The position numbers and the translations under genes were made by a program. Positions 15,577-24,916 of a DNA stretch of 64,000 bases are shown piece after piece; position 1 is the first letter of the stretch, and every line of letters starts with the position of its first letter. The stretch is from the NCBI GenBank assembly GCA_913776615.1, contig CAJYPK010000048.1, positions 62,001 to 126,000 on the forward strand, given 5' to 3'. The notes below the pieces were generated by a model. The model was not told the origin of the DNA. It saw only the letters and a program-made list of their open reading frames with translations, and did no database searches. The DNA comes from an uncultured Hymenobacter sp. Lineage in GTDB: Bacteria > Bacteroidota > Bacteroidia > Cytophagales > Hymenobacteraceae.

Positions 15577-18500
15577 CTACGCGGGGGCGGGGGCGCCCTG
15601 CGGAGCCTCGCCTTCGTGGGGCGCGTCGCCTTCTTTGGGCGGGTTGCCGTGTTCTTCGGGCTTGTAGTTTTTCTCTAGCTCGGCCAACTTCTCCTTGCCG
15701 TAGGCGAAGCGCGTGATGATGACGTAGAGCACCGGCACGATGAAAATACCCATACCGGTGGCGGCGAGCATCCCGCCGAGTACCGTCCAGCCCAGGGTTT
15801 GGCGGCTTTGGGCACCGGCCCCGGAGGCGAACACCAGCGGCAGGATACCGAGGATGAAGGCCAGCGAGGTCATGATGATGGGGCGCAGGCGCTGGCGCAC
15901 GGCGTCGAGAGTGGCATCGACCAGCGGCATGCCTTTATCGACCCGCTCCTTGGCAAATTCCACGATCAGGATGGCATTCTTGGCCGAAAGACCGATGAGC
16001 GTAATCATCCCGATTTGGGCGTACACGTTGTTGGTGAGCTTGGGCAGGAAAAACAGCGCCAGGATGGCCCCGAAGATGCCTACCGGCACGGCCAGCAGTA
16101 CCGAGAACGGTACCGACCAGCTTTCATAGAGCGCCGCCAGGAACAGGAATACGAAGATGATGGACAGCGCGAAGATGTAAATCGTCTGCCCGCCGGCCAG
16201 CAATTCCTCGCGGCTCAGGCCCGAAAACTCGTAGCCGTAGCCCTGCGGCAAGGTCTGCGCGGCGGTTTCCTGGAGGGCCTTGATGGCGTCGCCCGAGCTG
16301 TAGCCCGCGTTGGGGTTACCGTTGATTTCGGCCGAGCGGAACAGGTTGTAGTGCGAGATGAGCGGCGCGGTTTCGGTGCGCTTGTAGGTGGTGAGCGTGC
16401 TCAGCGGCACCATGCCGCCGGCGCTGTTGCGCACGTAGTACTGGCCCAGGTCCACGATGTCGCCGCGGTATGACGAGTCGGCCTGCGCCACTACGCGGAA
16501 CGTGCGGCCGTAGAGCGTGAAGTCGTTGATGTAGGCGCTACCCAGGTAGGTCCGCAGCGCGTTGCCCACCTCCGTGATGGACACGCCCAGCTTCTTGGCT
16601 TTCTGGCGGTCGATGTCGAGCTTGTAGCCCGGGGTATTGGCGGTGAAGAAAGAGAAGGCCGAGGCAATTTCGGGCCGCTGTCGGACGGCCCCCAGGAATT
16701 TTTGCAGGTTGGCGTCGAAGGCTTTGATGTCGCCGCCCGCCTCACGCTCCTGGAAAATAAACGAGAAGCCGCCCGTATTACCCAGGCCGGGAATGGCCGG
16801 CGGCGAGATAACCACCGTGGTCGCTTCCTTGAAGCGGGCCATGCGCTGCTGCACGCTGGCCATCAGGCCCTGCAGTTGCAGCTCCTTGGCCTTGCGGTCT
16901 TCCCAGGGCTGGAGCTGGCAGAAGATGGTGCCGGAGTTCGACTTAGAGGAGAAGTTGACGGCGTTGAGGCCCCCCAGCGCGGCGTAGTGCGCGATGCCTT
17001 CGGTCTTGCTCAATTCCTTCATCATCTCTTGCAGCGTAGCCACGGTGCGGCCGGTAGAAGCGCCTTCGGGCAGGTTGAAAGTGATGATGATGCGGCCCTC
17101 GTCCTCGGTCGGTAGGAAGCCGCTGGGCTTGCTGCGGAACAGCAGGCCCGCGCCCGCCACCAGGCACACGAGGATGATGACCACGAAGCGCGAGTGCTTG
17201 ATGGCCTTATGCACCCCGTTGCCGTACTTCTCGGTAACGCGGCCAAACCAGTCGTTGAATTTTTTGAAGCCCTTGTCGATAAGTCCTTTGGGATGCTCGT
17301 CGTGGCCTTCCTCGTGGGGCTTGAGCAGCAGTACGCACAGGGCCGGGGTGAGCGACAGGGCCACGAAGGCCGAAATCAGCACCGAGATGGCGATGGTGAT
17401 GGCAAACTGCTGATACAGGCGCCCCGTGATGCCCGGAATGAAGCCCACCGGCACGAACACCGCCGCCAGGATGAGCGCGATGGCGATAACCGGGGCCGAG
17501 ATCTCGCGCATGGCCTCCAGGGTGGCGTCCACGGGGTTCATCTTGCGCTCATTGATGTTCACCTCCACGGCCTCGACTACCACGATGGCGTCATCGACCA
17601 CAATCCCGATGGCGAGTACGAAGCCGAAGAGGGTCAGCGTATTGATGGTAAAGCCCAGCGGGATGAAGGCGATAAACGCGCCCACAATGGACACCGGAAT
17701 GGCCAGCACCGGGATGAGCGTGGTGCGCCAGCTTTGCAGGAACACGAACACCACGATTACGACCAGCACCAGGGCCTCGACCAGCGTGTGTACCACTTCC
17801 TCAATCGACACCTTTACCACGCTGGCGGCCTCGAAGGGCACCACGTAGGCGAGGTCGGCCGGGAACTGCTTTTTCAGCCCGTTCATGGTGGCGAGTACGT
17901 TCTCGTAGGTTTCGAGGGCGTTGGCGCCGGGGGCTTGGTAAACCAGGAGGTAGGCGGCGCGCTTGCCGTCCACGTAGGAGTTGTTGGCGTAGTTGAACTT
18001 GCCCAGCTCGATGCGGGCCACGTCGCGCAGGTACACCAGCGAGCCGTCTTCGGGGCGGGTTTTCACCACCACGTCGCCAAACTGCTGGATGGTGGCCAGG
18101 CGGCCCTGCACCGTCACGATGTACTCGAACGACTGCCCGCGCTGGGCGGGTGGCGCACCCACCGAGCCCGCCGCAATCTGGGCGTTCTGCTCGTTGAGGG
18201 CGGCTTGAATGTCGGCCGCCGTTACGCCCAGCGCGGCCAGCTTATCGGGCTTGAGCCAGAGGCGCATCGAGAAGTCGTCGGCGCGGCTCACGATGTCGCC
18301 CACGCCCTTGGTACGCAGCAAGGCATCCTTGATAAAAACGTTGGCGTAGTTGTCGAGGAAGGTCGTGTTGTGGGTGCCCTTGGGTGCGTACATGGCCACC
18401 AGCATCAGGATGCTGGGGTTCCGCTTGCGCACCGTGAGGCCCAGCCGCTGTACTTCCTGGGGCAGGGTGGGGGTGGCAATGCCCACGCGGTTTTGCACGT

Positions 18501-18819
18501 CGAGGGCAGCGATGTTGATGTCGGTGCCCACCTCGAAGTTCACCGTCATGCTCATCTGCCCGTTGCTGGTGCTGTTGCTTTGCAGGTAAGTCATGCCGGG
18601 CGTGCCGTTTACCTGCACTTCCACGGGCGTGGCCACGGTCTGCTCCACCGTCTGGGCGTCGGCCCCGATGTAGTTGCCCGTTACCGACACCGTGGGCGGC
18701 GTGATTTCGGGGTACTGCCCAATGGGCAGGTTCAGCATGGCCAGCACGCCCACGAGCACGATCACCAGCGAGGCGACAATGGCGGTGACGGGCCGGCGAA
18801 TAAAGGTTTCTGCAATCAT
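15577..18819 (-). CDS. RND efflux transporter, HAE1 family (AcrB-like)
   Basis: 1080 residues, full length. It starts MIAETFIRRPVTAIVASLVI and shows the two-fold repeat of six transmembrane segments plus large periplasmic loops. The proton-relay Asp pair is in GIVVDDAIVVVEAVEVN of the fourth segment. The periplasmic part has ASVVKVSIEEVVHTL and the second half LAALYESWSVPFSVLLAVPVG. The C-terminal tail is rich in Glu, Gly, Pro and His. It exports drugs, dyes or detergents in exchange for protons. It is the last gene of a tolC-adaptor-pump operon; repeats fill the gap to the adaptor gene. The substrate cannot be predicted. Confidence 0.95.
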   Translation of the reverse strand: MIAETFIRRPVTAIVASLVIVLVGVLAMLNLPIGQYPEITPPTVSVTGNYIGADAQTVEQTVATPVEVQVNGTPGMTYLQSNSTSNGQMSMTVNFEVGTDINIAALDVQNRVGIATPTLPQEVQRLGLTVRKRNPSILMLVAMYAPKGTHNTTFLDNYANVFIKDALLRTKGVGDIVSRADDFSMRLWLKPDKLAALGVTAADIQAALNEQNAQIAAGSVGAPPAQRGQSFEYIVTVQGRLATIQQFGDVVVKTRPEDGSLVYLRDVARIELGKFNYANNSYVDGKRAAYLLVYQAPGANALETYENVLATMNGLKKQFPADLAYVVPFEAASVVKVSIEEVVHTLVEALVLVVIVVFVFLQSWRTTLIPVLAIPVSIVGAFIAFIPLGFTINTLTLFGFVLAIGIVVDDAIVVVEAVEVNINERKMNPVDATLEAMREISAPVIAIALILAAVFVPVGFIPGITGRLYQQFAITIAISVLISAFVALSLTPALCVLLLKPHEEGHDEHPKGLIDKGFKKFNDWFGRVTEKYGNGVHKAIKHSRFVVIILVCLVAGAGLLFRSKPSGFLPTEDEGRIIITFNLPEGASTGRTVATLQEMMKELSKTEGIAHYAALGGLNAVNFSSKSNSGTIFCQLQPWEDRKAKELQLQGLMASVQQRMARFKEATTVVISPPAIPGLGNTGGFSFIFQEREAGGDIKAFDANLQKFLGAVRQRPEIASAFSFFTANTPGYKLDIDRQKAKKLGVSITEVGNALRTYLGSAYINDFTLYGRTFRVVAQADSSYRGDIVDLGQYYVRNSAGGMVPLSTLTTYKRTETAPLISHYNLFRSAEINGNPNAGYSSGDAIKALQETAAQTLPQGYGYEFSGLSREELLAGGQTIYIFALSIIFVFLFLAALYESWSVPFSVLLAVPVGIFGAILALFFLPKLTNNVYAQIGMITLIGLSAKNAILIVEFAKERVDKGMPLVDATLDAVRQRLRPIIMTSLAFILGILPLVFASGAGAQSRQTLGWTVLGGMLAATGMGIFIVPVLYVIITRFAYGKEKLAELEKNYKPEEHGNPPKEGDAPHEGEAPQGAPAPA

Positions 18820-18826
18820 AAATTCA

Positions 18827-18860
18827 TTAGCTGTTAGCCATTAGCTGCTAGCTGTTAGCT
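18827..18860. repeat. ttagctgttagc repeat (family F), copy 1
   Basis: Tandem and inverted units of ttagctgttagc and ttagctgctagc between the pump and adaptor genes. The same units form the element at 41405-41478. Confidence 0.6.
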
Positions 18861-18887
18861 AAAATGACAATGGTGAAAACACCGGTC

Positions 18888-18979
18888 GTCATGCTGAGCT
18901 TGCCGAAGCATCCCTACCGTTTCGTTGGATCAATAATCCTGGCGGTGTGAGCGAGATGCTTCGGCAGGCTCAGCATGAC
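18888..18979. repeat. Inverted repeat, family A (gtcatgctgagcttgc)
   Basis: The arms are gtcatgctgagcttgccgaa plus gcat, and their inverse with one mismatch. They flank a diverged centre of about 44 bases. This member lies inside the efflux operon, between the adaptor stop and the pump start. Confidence 0.75.
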
Positions 18980-18988
18980 TATTACTTA

Positions 18989-20146
18989 TTATTTACCCGG
19001 TCCGCCGGCCGTCGGGCCAGCCGGAGCAGCCACCGGCGCGCCCGGCTGGCTCACTTGAATCTTGCCGCCGTCGCGCAGCTTCTGCACGCCTTCGGTCACT
19101 ACCTTGTCGCCGTCCTTGATGCCGCTGAGAATCACGATGTCGTCGCGCAGGCGCGGGCCGAGCTGCACCTTGCGCTGCTTGGCGCTGTCGCCCTGGGCCA
19201 CGTACACGAAGTTTTCCCCCATCTGCTCCACAATGGCCTTGTTGGGAATGACGAGGCGGTTGCCCGACTGGGTATTGAGCACCTTGAGCACGCCGCTCAG
19301 GCCGTCCTTGAGCTGGCGCTTGGGATTGGCAAACTGCACGCGCACCGTGATGGTCCCCGTCTGGGCGTCCACGCCGCGGTCGATGGTCTGGATGGTGCCC
19401 GGCTGGTCGTAGGCCTGGCCGCCGGGCAGCACGAAGCGCAGGGTGGAGTCGCCCACCGCGCCCTTCTTGTTTTGCAGGGCGATAAAGCGCTGAATGTCTT
19501 TTTCATTTACGGCAAAGTCCACCGCAATCGGGTCCTCGCTCGACAAGATGTTGAGCAGCGTGGTGCCCGCCGCTACCTGCGCCCCCAGCCGCACCTGCGA
19601 GATGCCGATGCGCCCCGTAAACGGCGCCCGAATGGTAGCGAAGCCCAGGTTGGTGCGGGCAATGGCCACCGCTGCCTGGGCCGAAGCTACCTGCGCCGAG
19701 GCGGTGCTGGCATTGGTCACGGCGTTTTCGGCCAATTGCCGGGCCACGGCATCTTGCTGGAGCAGGCGCTGGTAGCGCGACTGGTTGACCTGGGCATTCT
19801 GGGCCGAGGCCTGGGCGCTGCGCAGGTTGGCCAGCGCCTGCTGGTAGGCGGCCTCGTACTGGCGCTTATCGATTTCGTACAGTGCCTTGCCCGCCGGCAC
19901 CACGTCGCCTTCCTTGAAGAGCAGGGCCGTGACGAAGCCCGTCACCTGCGAGCGCAGCTCCACCGTTTTGAGGGCCACCACGGTAGCCGGGTACTGGTCG
20001 TAATACACCGCGTCGGTGGTGCGGGCCGTGACCACGCTCACCGCCGTGGGGGGCGGCGGGGCGTTCTTTTTCTCGTCTTTCTTGCCGCACGCGGCGCTGG
20101 CCAGCAGGGCCGCCGTGGCGCACATAGCCAGGTATTTAGGAGCCAT
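18989..20146 (-). CDS. RND efflux periplasmic adaptor (MFP, AcrA-like)
   Basis: 385 residues. A lipoprotein signal (MAPKYLAMCATAALLASAA before Cys) puts it in the periplasm, anchored to a membrane. The order of domains is barrel-sandwich (EVGRAL-type segment FVTALLFKEGDVVPAGKAL), alpha-helical hairpin with Gln/Ala-rich repeats (residues about 100-170), then beta-barrel (FTGRIGISQVRLGAQVAAG) and a membrane-proximal C-terminal part. The tail is rich in Pro, Ala and Gly. It links the inner-membrane pump to the TolC-like channel, and both partner genes flank it. Confidence 0.93.
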   Translation of the reverse strand: MAPKYLAMCATAALLASAACGKKDEKKNAPPPPTAVSVVTARTTDAVYYDQYPATVVALKTVELRSQVTGFVTALLFKEGDVVPAGKALYEIDKRQYEAAYQQALANLRSAQASAQNAQVNQSRYQRLLQQDAVARQLAENAVTNASTASAQVASAQAAVAIARTNLGFATIRAPFTGRIGISQVRLGAQVAAGTTLLNILSSEDPIAVDFAVNEKDIQRFIALQNKKGAVGDSTLRFVLPGGQAYDQPGTIQTIDRGVDAQTGTITVRVQFANPKRQLKDGLSGVLKVLNTQSGNRLVIPNKAIVEQMGENFVYVAQGDSAKQRKVQLGPRLRDDIVILSGIKDGDKVVTEGVQKLRDGGKIQVSQPGAPVAAPAGPTAGGPGK

Positions 20147-20150
20147 TTAG

Positions 20151-20290
20151 GTAATGGTTGATTGTTAGTTGTTAATTGTTAATTGTTAATGGTCAATTGG
20201 GGGTTGTTGCTTGTTATGTATTGATGGTTGATTAATCATCAACAGGTAACAATTAACCATTAATAACTAACAATTAACCATTAATAATTG
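20151..20290. repeat. AT-rich inverted repeat (family G)
   Basis: Units of gttaattgttaattgttaat and their inverse caattaaccattaat fill the gap between the TolC-like and adaptor genes. The terminal bases include the TAA stop of the TolC-like gene (20281-20283) and its last Asn-Tyr codons. Confidence 0.7.
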
Positions 20291-21657
20291 GTGGGCAGCG
20301 AGCCCTGGGCGCGGAGTAGCTCGACTTTGCTGGTAAGGACTTGAAACAGCGCGCTGTAGTAGTTGAGCTGCGAAGTGCGCAGCGTAGTCTGGGCCACGAG
20401 CAGGTCGAGGTAGGCTTTGATACCCTCGCGGTATTGCAGATTGACTACGGTATATACCTGGCGCGAAAGGTCGAGGTTCTGGCGGCTCTGCACGTAGGCT
20501 TCATAGTAGCCTTTGTAATTGGCCAGGGCGGCGGCGTACTCGGTCGTCACCTGGTTGCGGGTGTTGAGCAGGTCTTCGTCCACGCGCTGGTCTTGCAGCC
20601 GGGCCCGGCGCAGGTTCTGGGTGCGCCGGAAGCCGGTGAATAGCGGCAGGGCTATCTGCATCCCTGCGTAGGAGTTGGGAAAGCGCTGCTGGTACTGCTC
20701 GCTGACGGTATTAGCCTGGTACACCGAGTTATAGTTGCCGAAGGCCGACAGCGCCGGCAAAAAGCCCAGCCGGTAATAATCGACCGTAGTGCCTTGCAGC
20801 GACTTCTGCGTGAGGATCTGCTGATACTCAATGCGATTGGTCGGATCAAGCTTAACCAGAGTATCCACCACGGCTTCCTGCTCCAGCTGCAAGGTGTCGT
20901 ACTTGAGCTCTACGAGCCGGCCGGCGGGCAAACCCATGAGCTGCTGCAAGTAGGCCGTATTGGCGTTCACTGCTTCGAGCGACTGCTTGCGGCTGGCCTT
21001 GGAGTTGTTGAGCGAAATCTCGGCCTGCAAATAGTCGGTTTTATCCACGATGCCCGCGTCGTAGCGATTGCGGGCGTCCTGATAGTTGCGGCTGAGGCGG
21101 CGGATATCCTCGTCGTACACCTTGGCCTGGCGCTGCGAGAGCAGCACGCTGTAGAAGGCCTTGCTCACGTCCGAAACGGTCGTGATTTTATTATAAATGG
21201 TATTTTGGCCCGCCGCCAGTCGGTTGAGCGGTGCCTGGCGGGCGGCCAGCCGCACGTCGTTGTTGTAAATCACCTGCGTGCCGGCCAGGCCAAACGTCGT
21301 CACGTTTTTTACCCCCAGCTGGCGCGGCGTGGCCACACCCGTGATGGGGTCGGGAAATACCGTAAAGGGCAGCCCGAAGTAGTGCTGGCCCACGGCCGTG
21401 GCATTCACCTGCGGCAGCCAGGCCGAGAGGGCCACGCGGTTGCCGGCCTCGGTAATGCCCTCGTCGAGGCGGGCCTGGCGCACGAGCGGCTGGTTGGCCA
21501 GGGCGTAGTTCAGGCACTGTTGCAGCGTAAGCGGCCCGGGGGGCGGAGGGGGAGGAGTGGGTGCCGGGGCCTGGGCCGCAGCCCAGGCCGGAGCCAGCAA
21601 AAAGCCCGCGAGGAAAGCTCGTAATCGGCCCCGCGCAGCGCAGCGTAAAATCTTCAT
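20281..21657 (-). CDS. TolC family outer membrane efflux protein
   Basis: 458 residues. A signal peptide (MKILRCAARGRLRAFLAGFL ... AWAAAQA) and a Pro-rich linker precede LTLQQCLNYALANQPLVRQA, the usual TolC/OEP start. Two OEP repeats of long coiled helices follow (for example DARNRYDAGIVDKTDYLQAE and VVNLQYREGIKAYLDLLVAQ), each with the conserved Y-x-x-G turn. It forms the outer-membrane channel of the efflux system and is the first gene of the operon. The stop codon is inside a repeat element. Confidence 0.93.
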   Translation of the reverse strand: MKILRCAARGRLRAFLAGFLLAPAWAAAQAPAPTPPPPPPGPLTLQQCLNYALANQPLVRQARLDEGITEAGNRVALSAWLPQVNATAVGQHYFGLPFTVFPDPITGVATPRQLGVKNVTTFGLAGTQVIYNNDVRLAARQAPLNRLAAGQNTIYNKITTVSDVSKAFYSVLLSQRQAKVYDEDIRRLSRNYQDARNRYDAGIVDKTDYLQAEISLNNSKASRKQSLEAVNANTAYLQQLMGLPAGRLVELKYDTLQLEQEAVVDTLVKLDPTNRIEYQQILTQKSLQGTTVDYYRLGFLPALSAFGNYNSVYQANTVSEQYQQRFPNSYAGMQIALPLFTGFRRTQNLRRARLQDQRVDEDLLNTRNQVTTEYAAALANYKGYYEAYVQSRQNLDLSRQVYTVVNLQYREGIKAYLDLLVAQTTLRTSQLNYYSALFQVLTSKVELLRAQGSLPTNY

Positions 21658-21762
21658 AAGGGACTACAACCGGGCAGTTCCGGCAAAGGTTGTGGCGGGC
21701 CAGGCAGCCACTGGCCGCTGGCTTCCGCCCCGCTTTAACTAAGTAAGGCGCAGTAGGGTTAG

Positions 21763-21791
21763 AAAAAAGCCCGACCATTAGGCCGGGCTTT
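21763..21791. terminator. Intrinsic terminator
   Basis: aaaaaagcccgacc, att, aggccgggcttt. It lies upstream of the TolC-like gene and directly downstream of the SDR gene on the minus strand, so it probably ends SDR transcription. Confidence 0.75.
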
Positions 21792-21819
21792 CTACGAGAC
21801 TCCCTGGAGTAAGGGTCAG

Positions 21820-22629
21820 CTAGCGAGCGCTTTCATTCCCATCAACTGGCGCGGCTTGTTTGTGCATAATTGCGGCCACGGTGCTGTCGGGGAGCACGTG
21901 GCCTAGCACGGCCTGCGCCTTGTTCAGCAGGCCCGAGACGATTTTATCCTGGCCGGCCAGGAGGGCTTCGTAGCCGTCCTTGGCCACCTGGGCGGGGTCG
22001 GCCCGGGGACCTTCGGCCACCAGCTTAGCGCGCTCCATGTCGGCCTTGTTGAAAAAGTCGGTATCCGTCACGCCCGGCTCCAGGATGGTGATGGTCACGC
22101 CGCTGTCCTTGGTTTCTTCGCGCACAGCCTCGGTGAAGGACGTCACGAAGGCCTTGGTGCCGTGGTACACGGCTTGCAGCGGGCCGGGAATCTCGGCCCC
22201 CAGGCTGGATACTTGCAGAATTTTCCCGGCCTTACGGGCTACCATTTCCTGCAAATACAGCTTGGTGAAGGTGACGTAGGCCCCGATGTTGAGTTGGATA
22301 ATAGCAAGCTCGCGGTGAATGTCGGTGGTCGTGAACTGGCCGTACTGCCCCTGGCCGGCGTCGTTCACGAGCACATCGATTTGCAGGCCCTGGGCCTGCA
22401 AATCGTCGTACACCTCAAACGGGGCGTCGCGTTGAAATAAGTCCTTGGCGATGGTTGTCACCTGCACGCCGTACTGCTGCTGCAGTTCGGCGGCGGTCTG
22501 GGCCAGCTCGTCCTGGCTGCGGGCCACGATGACGAGGTTGTAGTGGTCCTGGGCAAAAAGCTTGGCCAACTCGCGGCCGATGCCGCTGGTGGCCCCCGTG
22601 ATGAGGGCGGTTTTTGGGTGGTCTGCCAT
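21820..22629 (-). CDS. Short-chain dehydrogenase/reductase (classical SDR)
   Basis: 269 residues. The NAD(P) loop TGATSGIGRELAKLF is at residue 11, then NDAGQGQYGQF (NAG-type motif), the catalytic Ser in QVSSLGAE, and Tyr-x-x-x-Lys in YHGTKAFVTSF. The sequence resembles broad YqjQ/DltE-like SDRs that end in helices rich in Ala. It is cytosolic and most likely NADPH dependent, given the RSQ after the second strand. Its substrate is unknown. It stands alone with a terminator behind it. Confidence 0.85.
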   Translation of the reverse strand: MADHPKTALITGATSGIGRELAKLFAQDHYNLVIVARSQDELAQTAAELQQQYGVQVTTIAKDLFQRDAPFEVYDDLQAQGLQIDVLVNDAGQGQYGQFTTTDIHRELAIIQLNIGAYVTFTKLYLQEMVARKAGKILQVSSLGAEIPGPLQAVYHGTKAFVTSFTEAVREETKDSGVTITILEPGVTDTDFFNKADMERAKLVAEGPRADPAQVAKDGYEALLAGQDKIVSGLLNKAQAVLGHVLPDSTVAAIMHKQAAPVDGNESAR

Positions 22630-22815
22630 GAGAAAAAGCGGGGGTTCGTCAAGTGGAAAAGAGACTTGGCTAACGGCTGGCTTTTGTTGGTAGTTATGGC
22701 CCAGCTTGTTGGAAAGGGCTTTTTTGGCCCTGTGCAGCTTGACGCAACGCTAGGCCGGCAATGGTGTCATTGGCCGCTAATCATTCCTTTTTCCGCACTG
22801 AAATAGTTGGTCGTG

Positions 22816-22932
22816 GCGTGAGCAGGTCCGCAGTGTAACACCAAGCTCCAGCTTGGTGAATTGCGCCCGGCAACCACACCCGGACGCGGCACCAAGCTGG
22901 AGCTTGGTGTTACACCGCGGACCTGCTCACGC
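22816..22932. repeat. Inverted repeat with nested hairpins (family H)
   Basis: The outer arm gcgtgagcaggtccgc pairs with its inverse at the right end. Each inner end reads GTAA followed by CACCAAGCT-CC-AGCTTGGTG, a perfect 9-bp stem. The layout is like the GTAG families but with GTAA before the hairpin. It fills the gap between the divergent SDR and M28 peptidase genes. Confidence 0.7.
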
Positions 22933-22967
22933 TCTGATCAAGTAATTAAACCAAGCCTTCTTATCGA

Positions 22968-24548
22968 ATGCAAAAACTACTCACCGCCCTCGCCGCCGCT
23001 GGCCTGCTCGCTACCCCGGCGCTGGCCCAGACCCAAGCCGCCGAAAAGCTCGACGCCGCCGCGCTGGCTAAAATCAAAGACGAGGGCCTGAACCGTTCGA
23101 AGGTGATGGAAACCGCCTTCTACCTCACCGACGTGTGCGGCCCGCGCCTGGCGGGCTCCGAGGGCCTGGCCCGCGCCAATGCCTGGACCAAAAAGCGTCT
23201 CACCGACTACGGCCTCGCCAACGCCAACGTGGAAGCCTGGGGCGACTTCGGCCGCGGCTGGGACATCGACAAGAGCTACGTGGCCATGACCGCGCCCTAC
23301 TACCACGCCCTGATTGGCGTGCCCAAGGCCTGGACGCCCGGCACCCCCGGCGCCCTGCGCAAGTCGGTGGCTTACGTGAACGTCAAAACCGAAGCCGACC
23401 TCGACAAATACAAGGGCCAGCTGCGCGATAAAATCGTGGTGCTGCCCGTGGCCACGCCGCCCCAGCCCAATTTCGAGCCCGACGCCAAGCGCCTCAGTGC
23501 CGAAGATTTGCAGAAGCTGGCCGATGCCCCCGCCGGCGGGGCGCCCACCGCCGCCAACCGCCCCGCCGAGGCCAACCCCGAGGCGCGCCGGGCCGCCATG
23601 CTCGCCGCCCGCGAGCTGCGCCAGAAAATGAATGACCTGCTGATGGCCGAGGGAGCAGCCGCCATCCTCAGCCCCGGCCGGGGTACCGACGGCACTGTCT
23701 TCACTACCAACGGCGCGCCCTACGCCGCCGACGCCAAGCCGGTGCTGCCCGAACTGGAAATGAGCGCCGAAGACCAGCTGCGCCTCATTCGCCTCGTGGA
23801 GGCGGGCATCCCGGTGGAAGTCGAGCTGGAAACCAAAACCCATTTCCAGACTCAGGACCTGAAGGGCTACAACGTAGTGGCCGAAATCCCCGGCACCGAC
23901 AAGAAGCTGAAAAGCGAAGTGGTGATGCTCGGCGGTCACCTCGACTCCTGGCACGCCGCCACCGGCGCCACCGACAACGCCGCCGGTGTGGCCGTGATGA
24001 TGGAGGCCGTCCGCATCCTGAAAGCCAGCGGCCTGAAGCCGCGCCGCACCATCCGCATCGCGCTGTGGGGTGAGGAGGAAGAGGGCCTGCACGGCTCGCG
24101 CAACTACGTGAAAAATCACTTTGCCGACCCCGCTACCATGACGCTCAAGCCCGACCACGAAAAGCTGGCGGCCTACTTCAACCTGGACAACGGCGCGGGT
24201 AAAATTCGGGGCATCTACGCCCAGGGCAACGAGGCCGTGAAGCCGATTTTCACCGCCTGGCTGGCCCCCTTCGCCGACATGGGCGCCAGTACCGTGACGC
24301 TGCGCAACACCGGCAGCACCGACCACATCGCCTTCGACGCCGTGGGGCTGCCCGGCTTCCAGTTTATTCAGGATGGGCTCGACTACTTCTCCCGCACGCA
24401 CCACTCCAACCAAGATACTTACGACCGCCTCGTGGCCGACGACCTCAAGCAGGCTTCGGTTGTGGTAGCGTCGTTCGTGTACAACGCCGCCACGCGCGAC
24501 CAGAAACTGCCCCGCAAACCGCTGCCCGCCGCCGCCAAGCCGCAGTAG
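22968..24548 (+). CDS. M28 family metallopeptidase (carboxypeptidase Q-like), secreted
   Basis: 526 residues. A signal peptide (MQKLLTALAAAGLLATPALAQ) directs export. A protease-associated-type insert lies at about residues 120-290, then the zinc ligands appear in order: GGHLDSWHAATGATDNAAG (His, Asp), WGEEEEGLHGS (Glu pair), FNLDNGAG (Asp) and RTHHSNQDTYD (His). These match the M28 di-zinc aminopeptidase or carboxypeptidase site. It probably trims peptides in the periplasm or outside the cell. It has no type IX secretion C-terminal domain. It is a single-gene unit between two large inverted repeats. Confidence 0.9.
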   Translation: MQKLLTALAAAGLLATPALAQTQAAEKLDAAALAKIKDEGLNRSKVMETAFYLTDVCGPRLAGSEGLARANAWTKKRLTDYGLANANVEAWGDFGRGWDIDKSYVAMTAPYYHALIGVPKAWTPGTPGALRKSVAYVNVKTEADLDKYKGQLRDKIVVLPVATPPQPNFEPDAKRLSAEDLQKLADAPAGGAPTAANRPAEANPEARRAAMLAARELRQKMNDLLMAEGAAAILSPGRGTDGTVFTTNGAPYAADAKPVLPELEMSAEDQLRLIRLVEAGIPVEVELETKTHFQTQDLKGYNVVAEIPGTDKKLKSEVVMLGGHLDSWHAATGATDNAAGVAVMMEAVRILKASGLKPRRTIRIALWGEEEEGLHGSRNYVKNHFADPATMTLKPDHEKLAAYFNLDNGAGKIRGIYAQGNEAVKPIFTAWLAPFADMGASTVTLRNTGSTDHIAFDAVGLPGFQFIQDGLDYFSRTHHSNQDTYDRLVADDLKQASVVVASFVYNAATRDQKLPRKPLPAAAKPQ

Positions 24549-24562
24549 ATTTAACTAGCAGT

Positions 24563-24779
24563 ACTAGCGCGAGTTTAGCGCAGCGTAACTCGTGCTGGCC
24601 CTGACGTGGAGGCTGCGCCTCCACTGCCGCAACGCGGCAAGCTGGCGTTGCTTTGATAATTCTGCTTGGCTACTTTTAGAAAGCAGTTCCCTAACGCGGG
24701 CTTGCCGCGTTGCGGCAGTGGAGGCGCAGCCTCCACGTCAGGGCCAGCACGAGTTACGCTGCGCTAAACTCGCGCTAGT
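24563..24779. repeat. 217-bp composite palindrome with perfect 80-base arms (family I)
   Basis: The arms 24563-24642 and 24700-24779 are exact reverse complements around a 57-base centre. Each arm holds three hairpins: CGAGTT ... AACTCG, GTGGAGGC-TGC-GCCTCCAC and TGCCGC-AAC-GCGGCA. It starts 14 bases after the M28 peptidase stop. There is no coding potential, and the perfect arms indicate a recent origin or active homogenisation. Confidence 0.85.
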
Positions 24780-24861
24780 CAAGACTAGTCAAGAGATTCA
24801 CCCAGCACTCACCTTGCTGAAGAAAAATTAACTTCGACTTAAGGCCGTACTCAGTTGACTA

Positions 24862-24910
24862 GGGGAGGTTTGCAGCACAATCAGCAACCGATTGCTGTTG
24901 CAAACCTCCC
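24862..24910 (+). promoter_or_regulatory. Stable hairpin just upstream of a start codon
   Basis: GGGAGGTTTGCA pairs perfectly with TGCAAACCTCCC; the interior also pairs (cagc-caatc with gattgctg). It ends 6 bases before the ATG at 24917. It could end upstream transcription or act as a leader structure that controls translation of the next gene. Confidence 0.6.
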
Positions 24911-24916
24911 TTTGTC

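Noticed and set aside
17194..18837. 547-codon open frame on the plus strand opposite the RND transporter gene
   Set aside because: It is the mirror of a well-supported 1080-residue transporter. Its translation is His/Gly/Ala-rich with no motif. High-GC genes commonly leave such antisense frames open.
22977..24413. 478-codon minus-strand frame opposite the M28 peptidase
   Set aside because: The plus strand carries a signal peptide and all zinc ligands; the antisense frame has none and is Gly/Val/His-rich.
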